64,000 bases of DNA, taken from assembly GCA_036346355.1 (NCBI GenBank), contig CM070580.1, forward strand, positions 20,699,374 to 20,763,373. Direction: 5' to 3'. Source of the DNA: Rhipidocladum racemiflorum (Eukaryota > Streptophyta > Magnoliopsida > Poales > Poaceae). The position numbers and the translations under genes were made by a program. Positions 57,080 through 64,000 of the stretch are shown piece after piece (the stretch's first letter is position 1; every line of letters starts with the position of its first letter). Under the pieces are notes generated by a model that worked only from the letters and a program-made list of their open reading frames with translations, was not told the origin of the DNA and searched no databases.

Positions 57080-58232
57080 TTACACTGGGCTGGCCATGGC
57101 CTGAAGAGACGTGGCGTGTGCCAATACCAGCACCATTCCAGGTTTTCCGGTCACGTCCAACCCATTTTCCTCGGTCTCTCTTGGAAGTAGAGGTGGGCAT
57201 TGGGCCGGGCTTTTTTGGGCCGGCCCGAAGCACGATGGTATGGCACGGTGCAAAGCACGGCATCGCGATTCCGGCCGCCGGCCTGCTTAAATCAGAGACG
57301 GCCTGCCCGAGAACCGCACGACGGGCGCACGGCAAGACGGCTTTTAGGCGGGCCGTCTTAACGGCACGACGAACGAAATCACGGATTAAGGCTTAAAAGT
57401 TGGCGGATATTGTTGATTCAGTGGCATCTTCAAGCATTGCATTTATGTTTGACATTTTGTTGATGTGATTAGTCTCTTATGTAATTAAAATAGGTAGTTT
57501 AGTAGTAGTGATTTGTTTTATTTCTTTGTTCGTCACAATAGTAAAATGGGTCGGGCTTGGGACCTAAGACTAAGACGGCATAAATGGGCCGGGCTTGGGC
57601 TCGCCAAAAGTGAGTCGGCCGGACGGGCACGATGGGCGTCGTGGCACTGACGCGGTTTGCCCGAAGCACGATGGGCCGGGCGGCCGACCGCACGACGGCA
57701 CGACGCCCACCTCTACTTGGAAGCATCCATTCAAACTTATGTAGTGAGGATGCAAGCATCAGATGCACCATACGAGTAGCCAATGGCATCCCAGAGCAAA
57801 TCCATCGACCATAACCAAATGGAACGAGCTCAAAGTCTCTACCATGGAAGCCAATCTCTTTCGCTAGGAACCTCTCCGGCATGAACTTGTCTGGCTCAAA
57901 CCATACCTTGTTGTCATGGCCAATTGCCCAAGCATTCACCATTACACCAGCACCCTTGGGTATTGACCATATTGTATGGCCTCCAATCTTCGTAGCTGTT
58001 TCGGGTTGGCGTGGCAATAGACATGGTGAAGGGTGAAAAGCGAAAAGTCTTTCACGGTGGCCTGAAGGTACTTGAGTTGGCTAATGTCCGATTCTTCAAT
58101 TTCAACTTGAGAGACAATGACCCGTCCAAGTTCATCACGACCTTTCGCCATTGATAACGGATTTTGCAGCAACTGAGCCATTGCCCATTCCACAGTAGCT
58201 GAGCTTGTATCACTCCCTACAGTAAACAAATC
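57080..58232 (-). pseudogene. Cytochrome P450 (CYP76-like) pseudogene, exon 2 only, split by a hAT element
   Basis: On the minus strand an acceptor (CTATAG at 58233-58238) opens DLFTVGSDTSSATVEWAMAQ, the I-helix oxygen-binding region. A frameshift follows at about 58040-58060, where the K-helix ExxR should be (VKDFS). Then come PRQPET, the meander FMPERFL and the heme region FELVPFGYGRWICSGMPLA, with the Cys present but Arg-Ile replaced by Trp-Ile and Pro by Ser. A 528-bp hAT interrupts the codons for WMLPR, and the frame resumes at 57187 with ETEENGLDVTGKPG and LVLA, ending at TAA 57080-57082. Exon 1 (about 300 residues) is absent upstream to 59.6 kb. CYP76-type enzymes oxidise terpenoids and other small molecules; this copy cannot. 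Confidence 0.9.
57188..57715. mobile_element. Non-autonomous hAT element inside the P450 exon
   Basis: This 528-bp element has perfect 11-bp ends TAGAGGTGGGC / GCCCACCTCTA and a perfect 8-bp duplication CTTGGAAG (57180-57187 and 57716-57723). It has a GC-rich interior with GGGCCGGGC and CACGACG words, typical of a common grass hAT family. Removing the element and one duplication restores the P450 reading frame across the site. Confidence 0.95.
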
Positions 58233-58239
58233 CTATAGA

Positions 58240-59641
58240 AAAACAACAAAATGTTTATTTCAAAGGTATTCAATATATGCTCGAGAACTCTTGATCATAT
58301 AGTTGATACATATCATTGCAAAAAAAAAAAAAAATGTTTGATTGATTGATTTCACTATTTCTGCCGTGCCTTTCCCGCAAAAGAACTTCGTGCTGTGCCG
58401 TGTTGGTTAACAAACATGTTATCTTCGAACTATTATTGTGGATGATTTCTTGTGGTTTTTTCCCGCAATGGTTTTTCCACGTTAAATTTTGTCTTCAATT
58501 TTCGTGTGACGTGCTAACCCTAGCAGTTGTTGTAGCTGCTTCAGATTAGAGGTGCTAATGACGTTCAAAATTCTAACTAATATATTTTGTTCACTTATGT
58601 GCTCATCATTAAAGTTATGTTGTCGCCTTTCAACAGCATGCTGCCTTACAAAATAAACGTTCACATCAGCTATTAATATGTACAGAATAATGTACAAGTG
58701 AGAAAACCAAGGATATTGTTGACAATTTACACACAATCATCTTGTTCTAGAATCTGGAATCAACCTCCTAACTAAACACTACCACAGACAGCTCCAGATT
58801 CTCAAAAAATCAACTCCACTGAGAATCTAAGATCTTGAGCTAAAAAACTAGAGTAAGAGCTGTGCCAAACAAGCCCTAAGTTGCGGCCCACCAAGCCACA
58901 TGGCAACTCATCTATCTAGCAAAGCTTTTTTTCCTCAAGCCATGCCCGAGCATGTGTGTATTCGTTGCCGCTATGTCCAAAATTAGAGAAGATTTAGAGT
59001 GCATTATACTGGTAGTATATAATGAGTAGTAGAAATCAGATCTAATCATTGATTTATTGAGGAAATTCTGTTACTCTACTACCAGAGGAGGTATAAATAA
59101 ATAGTAACTAATATGATTCATTGGATAAAAAAGAATGAACGATCTATATTGAATTTAGTGTATTGTAAAAGAGCTTAAAAATTAAACACTGATACTAAAA
59201 AAATTTACTTCATGTCCGTTGCTTATGACAGTGATCGTCTAACCTCTGATCTATGGGTCTAATTTGCTTTGTAGAAAGGTTAAACAAATCAAAACTCTAA
59301 ACAATGGTCTTAAAATCCAGTGTTTGTGACAATGAACAGCCTATATTGAATTTAGTGTATAGCAACATAGTCCTCTGCTAACAGGCTAACAGCCCAACTC
59401 AGGTAGTGGCGAAACTTGGCATTACAAGTTTACACTGAAAACAGTAGTCCTGGGAATAACAGCCCATCAGGAAGTGGCAAAACTTGGCATTACAAATCTA
59501 CAACCGGACCTGGATTTAAACTCTTGAGATTTTCAGAAGATTTCACAAAAACAATCATGTCCTCTGATTTCCTCCTTGCCTCGGAATGCAGTGTACTCCT
59601 AGTCCTAGATAGCATCCCAAGGTCAAGGAAACAACAACGCA
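58240..59641. other. Intergenic, no gene seen
   Basis: A run of A lies at 58320. 58980-59190 is AT-rich and shares words with 46140-46270. At 59344-59420 and 59440-59500 short sentences (AACAGCCCA, AGTGGCAAAACTTGGCATTAC) recur as a roughly 80-bp tandem pair. No P450 exon 1 is present here. Confidence 0.5.
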
Positions 59642-60157
59642 TCAGCAAGCGCGCACATTTTCTGTCCTCCAAATTCTGTTCATCATCCGAATGAACTCCT
59701 CCGCTCGCATCGTGAGCTCGTCCTCCTCCTCCTCCTCATCATCGACGCGTTTATCTTGCAACGTATCAGCAGCAATGGGCGTTCCCTCTCCTCCACTGTT
59801 CCTTCCGCTTGCCGGTAATTGAAAAGCATCCGTGCCAGCTTTGCCTACTTCCGCAGTGCATCCTTCGGCGCGGCCATTGACATCGGCAGGACAGCCGCCG
59901 CTGCCGATGTTGACGAGATCCTCCTGCCGTCCACGGTTCCTCTTGCTCCCTTGTACCTGCGCAGCATCCAGCGTTTCGACCTCATCAACCTCCGCGGTGC
60001 GCTCTCCGGCACGGCCGTTAATATCCGGAGCGCAGCCGCGGCCGCCGAGGAGGAGGACGGCGATGATGAGATGAGAGAAGCAGAAGGCCAGGAGCGACGG
60101 GCTGGTGGACGCGCAGACCGTGATCAACTCGACAGTGGAGACTGTGGAGTTCAGCAT
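59642..60157 (-). CDS. Small DUF761-like protein with N-terminal membrane segment
   Basis: The frame is open up to 60316, but a TATA box (TATATAAG at 60240-60233) lies inside that extension. The start is therefore placed at the next Met, 60157 (MLNSTVSTVELITV), giving 171 residues. Residues about 18-39 (SPSLLAFCFSHLIIAVLLLG) form one hydrophobic segment. The middle holds two copies of a 40-45 residue unit sharing G-x-G-C, D-x-N-G-R-A and T-A-E-V. The end DEEEEEDELTMRAEEFIRMM followed by NRIW matches the short C-terminal motif of DUF761 proteins (acidic run, then R-x-x-E-F-I-x-x-x-N). DUF761 proteins are plant-specific, and no biochemical function can be assigned. Confidence 0.8.
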   Translation of the reverse strand: MLNSTVSTVELITVCASTSPSLLAFCFSHLIIAVLLLGGRGCAPDINGRAGERTAEVDEVETLDAAQVQGSKRNRGRQEDLVNIGSGGCPADVNGRAEGCTAEVGKAGTDAFQLPASGRNSGGEGTPIAADTLQDKRVDDEEEEEDELTMRAEEFIRMMNRIWRTENVRAC

Positions 60158-60230
60158 TTTCAGTATCTTGGAAAGGGAGAGCGGCTCGTTTGAAGCCGGA
60201 TGGCGATGGCGAACGACCTTGGCGCCTAGG

Positions 60231-60240
60231 CCCTTATATA
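60231..60240 (-). promoter_or_regulatory. TATA box of the DUF761-like gene
   Basis: The minus strand reads TATATAAGGG here, about 75 bp before the ATG at 60157. This places transcription start near 60205 and rules out the upstream Met at 60316. Confidence 0.75.
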
Positions 60241-60664
60241 CTCGGCCTCGAAGTCGAATTGTGCAGGGGAAGATTTTGCCCCGTGGTCTTGGTACTCTCG
60301 GTTCCTTGACACGCAAGACGCCGAACGAGTCAGCAGACTCAGCAATGGCGCGTTTTTACGCGTTGTTTGAAGGAATAATTTGTGGAAAAACATCCTCGTG
60401 CAAAGAGATCTGACCATTGATTAACTTTTGCGGCTCAAGCTGACGAAAAAGATCGCTGGAGCTCCGGAAATTCCAACATGGGAGCGCACATGGCCGTGGC
60501 CCATGGGTGGAGGCGTGGAGCGTGGAGACGGAAGGGCCTTCCTGGGGAAGAAAGCCGGGACGAACGATTCCTGACTCCCAAGTAGTGGTCTAGTAGTGGA
60601 CTATGCTAGGTCTTTTTTTTTAACAACCACATTAGCTGCTCCTTGGGCACAGCTAATTATCGTT

Positions 60665-61008
60665 TTAAATATGGCAATATATCCGGTGCAATTAAAGTTT
60701 TCGTGTAACCTTACTAAAAAAGTTTTAAAAAAATATGAAAAAAATCATGAATGTACATCTCAACTTACCCCATCTACGTATAAATTTCATGATCAAATTC
60801 GTTCTATGCTAGAAGTTACAAAAAAAAATAAATTATCAAATTTGTTTTTTTTTTGTAACTTCTAGCATAAGACGAATTTGATCGTAAAATTTTATACGTA
60901 GATGGGGTAAGTTGAGATTTACATTCATGATTTTTTTCAGATTTTTTTGAATCTTTTTTAGTAGGGTTGCACGAAAACTTTAATTGCACTGGATATGTTG
61001 CCTTTAAA
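60665..61008. repeat. Long inverted repeat (snap-back), arms about 160 bp
   Basis: 60673-60838 and 60846-61002 are reverse complements with about 90% identity by eye. The left arm reads GGCAATATATCCGGTGCAAT outward-in, and the right arm ends with the complement of GGCAACATATCCAGTGCAAT. The loop is about 10 bp of A/T. Long arms and almost no loop are typical of a fold-back MITE or a head-to-head duplication. A transcript would be nearly perfect double-stranded RNA. No target duplication was fixed. Confidence 0.88.
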
Positions 61009-61011
61009 TAT

Positions 61012-61290
61012 TGGCACGGTCTCTAAAATATAGCTTTAATTACTAATTTTTATTATATTTTATATTTATAAAACTAAATAAAATTATAATATTACAAAAG
61101 TACTTCGTGAGAGAATTTTATTTATGTGATTTTCATGTATCTAATTTAAATATTTGAAAAGGTATTAGCGATCAAAGTTTAACTACACCTATATCCTAAA
61201 CCATGTATCCAATTTAAACATTTAAAAAGATATTAACAAATTTAACTAAACAAATATCCAAAACGACAAAACTTCCGACTGCTGTATTCC
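61012..61290. repeat. Decayed Stowaway-like MITE interior
   Basis: Words such as AAAGTACTTCGTGAGAG, GTGATTTTCATGTATCTAAT and AAATATTTGAAAAGGTATTAGC match the interior of the MITE at 14432-14684. The CTCCCTC ends are not preserved. Confidence 0.5.
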
Positions 61291-61830
61291 ACATTTGCTG
61301 TCGTCCCTATGATGAACAGCTGGGTCGACGTTTTTCTTCTTCTTTTGAACTACGTTAGTTAGATCTTCTCACGGTTATTTGCAGTTCTTCTGTAGCAAAC
61401 TAGCAATTGGATCCAAAATGACACAGTTGCTAAGATTTACCTACCATGGTTGCACTCTCTACTATACATCCGGATCTGCACAAGAATTCGATAGGCACCT
61501 GAATTTTTGGACTTTACTTCAAACTTTTTAGGAATATGAGATCATACGAAATACCAAAAATCCCTCTTATCCAAACATAGGATATTAAACTGTGGAAGTC
61601 ATAGCACATATCGCTAAACAGGGTTCAGGACCTTGAGGTACATCCAAAACATGCGTGCTCCACGCAATATCAAAATTAAAGCTGTTTTATCGGCTGCATG
61701 TCCAATTGTCCACCCACATACGACCGTGGGGAATTATTGCTCAAATCCTATGAGCACAACTACAGCACCTGTGAAGTTAAGATAGCAAGGCACGTTTTCA
61801 CAAAATTTACGCAAACGAAGTGGTTCCCAT

Positions 61831-63292
61831 CTAGTAGGGCTCCACTGGCGCACGGAATTTGGCTCCTGCGTACACGGCTGAGGCACCAAGCTCCTCCTCG
61901 ATCCTAAGAAGCTGCTCCAATAAAAAAACAGGAGTCAGTACGATGCACAAAATTGATCTGCTTGCATGAAACGACAATGGTCCAACAACGAACGATAGGA
62001 AAACGGCACTAAAAGCAAAGATAGTCTAATACTAGTAGCAAAAGTTTGGACATCAACAATTCACAGAATTAACAAGATTTAGAAAACAAGGGAGGTTTGA
62101 AAGAGCCTTGCCTGGTTGTACTTGGCAAGACGTTCTGATCTGCAAGGTGCTCCGGTCTTGATCTGGCCCTGTTTCATAAGATTGTTGCATTAACATCATC
62201 ATGAAATCAAGATTTGCTCTCATGAGCTCCTTCAAAAGAAACAATGTAGCAAAAGAATTATAAAGCGCACTAAAAAGCGCAGGCAGACTAGAAACATACC
62301 GTAGATAAACCAACTGCCAAATCAGCAATGAATGTATCCTCAGTTTCACCACTGCAGCCAAGAGATGGCAATTGAATATTTCGGATCAGAAAAGGCAGGC
62401 AATCAAGATTAGTAACACATGACAACGACTGGAAAACATAACATCTATTGTACCTCCGGTGGCTGGTCATCACACCCCAGCCAGCACGTTTTGACATTTT
62501 CACAGCCTCAATACTTTCTGTTACAGATCCAATTTGGTTAACCTATATCAAGAACAGGATGCACAATTATTAAGCTGACAATTTGACAAAGCTATTTGGC
62601 TTATTTAAAAAAACTTCTCAAACAGGATGAACCTTGAGGAGAAGAGCATTGCATGCCTTGTCCTTGATTGCCTTCGCAACCCTCTGCATGACAGATTGAA
62701 ATGAATTATTAAAATCACCAAGGAAAATGGAAAAAAAAAACGTAGTTCATGAAAAATCAAGTAACATACAGTTGGGTTGGTGACAAGGAGGTCATCTCCA
62801 ACAATCTGTACTTGCTCTCCAATTTCTTCAGTCATCTTAGCATAGTGAACCCAATCATCCTGGTCAAATGGGTCTTCAATCGAGACAATTGGATACTCAC
62901 TAACAAATGATTTGTACACATTCTTCAGGCTATCACCAGATATCTTCTGGGAACCATCATTGTTCTACAACCAGCGCAATAACAACCATAAATAGACCCA
63001 TTAAATTTTGAAACAACGTAATAAATTACAAGCTGACATTACCTCTTCCTTGAAGTTAAGATCATATGTTTGATCCTTCTCGCTATAGAACTCCGAAGCA
63101 GCAACATCCATTCCAATGACAACCTAGCATTAGCATATCAGATGTAATAATGTATCATCCAGACCAAATATCTGAAATTAAAGTGTCATAATCGTTAAAT
63201 TAATTTAACATGCTGTAAATTCAACAAACCTTGCCGGTGTATCCAGCCTTTTCAATTGCCGTCTTCAAGAGCTCAAGACCCTCCTTGTTCTC
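61831..63292 (-). CDS. ENO: Enolase (2-phosphoglycerate dehydratase), 3' half
   Basis: Enolase converts 2-phosphoglycerate to phosphoenolpyruvate in glycolysis. Eight exons on the minus strand are 63292-63230, 63123-63043, 62964-62770, 62683-62633, 62542-62454, 62351-62300, 62168-62112 and 61911-61831. They join in frame to give the last 222 residues of a protein of about 445. Catalytic features present are the metal ligands in [22 protein letters not shown] and [10 protein letters not shown], the base Lys in LLLKVNQIG, the S-H-R in [13 protein letters not shown] and the Lys in [13 protein letters not shown]. The start and the first half (with GDEGGFAPN) lie beyond the window or beyond the repeat at 63476. 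The last intron (62111-61912) has a GC donor (CAG|GCAAGG); the others are GT-AG. The coding sequence shown has no stop or frameshift. Confidence 0.95.
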
Positions 63293-64000
63293 CTACAGTA
63301 TCACAGAAGGCAAACAAAAGAATTAAGAATATATGCAACACAAAAGATGATGTGTTGACAAGGATGAGCTAAGTTTTGCGTGATTGTGGCCTCAGCAAAT
63401 TTTCAATCTTACAGAGTGCACACCACAATTTACAACTTACAAATAGAAACTTCACTATTTGGTATGGTGCAGTGTTATTACGGCTCGCCTAGACGGCTCG
63501 CCTAGACGACGCCTAGGTGCCACCTAGGACTCCAGTGGGCCGGTGGAGGGCGCCATGGACAGGCGCCTCGCCTGGAGGGAGCCAGGTGACCACTTGGGCG
63601 TCCAGGCGTTGTGGTGGCGGCAACTAGGCGTCCGGCCAGGCAACGCGGCGACCGACTGGGCTGCATGCCAGGTCTTTTGAGGACTAGACAGGGAGTCACA
63701 GGCCCGATTGGATTGAGGCTTTGAGCCGTGGAGCAATCCCCCTCCACCGACCGGCAACGCTAAACCCTAGATCTCCGCCGCCACCTCCTCCGCCTCGCCT
63801 CTCCCTCCTCCATCGCCCCCTCTCCGGCGACAAGTAACCCCCCTCCTCCACCTCCGCCTCTCCCTCCTCCTTTGCCTCTAGTGCTGCTGTCGCCCCCGCC
63901 TCTGGTGCTGCAGCGGCGGCTGGAGCAAAGGTATTGCCGAGGTTGTGCTGCACTGCTGCTGCTGGAGATTGTGCTGCACTGCTGCCGTTGGTGCTTGTGC
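63293..64000. other. Enolase intron running into GC-rich repeat DNA
   Basis: 63293-63470 looks like ordinary intron sequence. From about 63476 there are CGCCTAG-type words (GGCTCGCCTAGACGGCTCGC, then GACGCCTAGGTGCC), followed by a CT-rich and GCTGCTG-rich stretch to the window edge. CGCCTAGGCG-type repeats are frequent in plant hAT-like elements. No far end is visible within the window, so it is either a large intron insertion or a truncation of the enolase gene. Confidence 0.5.

Noticed and set aside
60158..60316. N-terminal extension of the DUF761-like ORF
   Set aside because: A TATA box lies inside it, and the extension is basic and low-complexity. The start at 60157 gives a proper membrane segment near the N-terminus.

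Overview
This is a nuclear window from a grass (Poaceae). The evidence is grass-type MITEs with CTCCCTC ends, a steep 5'-to-3' GC gradient in several genes, spliced GT-AG genes, and a dense nest of retro- and DNA transposons. The gene order ACT-repeat protein (+), ATG9 (-), enolase (-) resembles, from memory, an interval on the short arm of rice chromosome 3. That is a recollection to be checked, and the species cannot be named from the sequence alone. No bacterial-type operon, CRISPR array, tRNA or rRNA was seen.

Layout. 1-9323: a tandem Ty1/copia structure in which two internal regions share one middle LTR (2605-2821); the outer right LTR is 9114-9323 and the left one lies off-window. 9481-11415: an intact 644-residue single-exon gene starting about 160 bp after that LTR. 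11.4-21.5 kb: intergenic DNA with two Stowaway-like MITEs, a small hAT element, two decayed paralogous secreted-peptide ORFs and an orphan promoter-like stretch. 21546-32140: a 10.6-kb Ty3/gypsy element on the minus strand, bounded by matching AAAAC duplications, with a decayed gag-pol and an antisense ORF near its 3' LTR. About 33.5-39.8 kb: a decayed Mutator-like element (MULE) with transposase pieces, a GRF-zinc-finger-like ORF and two tandem repeat arrays. A hAT remnant abuts its right end.

42.8-64.0 kb is gene-rich: a four-ACT-domain ACR protein (42866-45001, +); autophagy protein ATG9 (48222-54620, -, nine coding exons giving 890 residues, introns holding a hAT element, an inverted-repeat element and a Helitron); a CYP76-like P450 pseudogene (57080-58232, -) split by a hAT element; a small DUF761-like protein (59642-60157, -); and the 3' half of enolase (61831-63292, -), whose last intron uses a GC donor and whose next upstream intron runs into repeat DNA at the window edge.

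The host genes do not form a pathway: nitrogen/amino-acid sensing (ACR), autophagosome membrane supply (ATG9) and glycolysis (enolase) are independent housekeeping functions. The unusual content lies in the transposons: a shared-LTR tandem copia, an array of about 20 short motif copies with partly self-complementary flanks in the place where gag is expected, a hAT insertion that can be undone exactly in a P450 exon, a long snap-back inverted repeat at 60.7-61.0 kb, and a possible accessory gene in the MULE.
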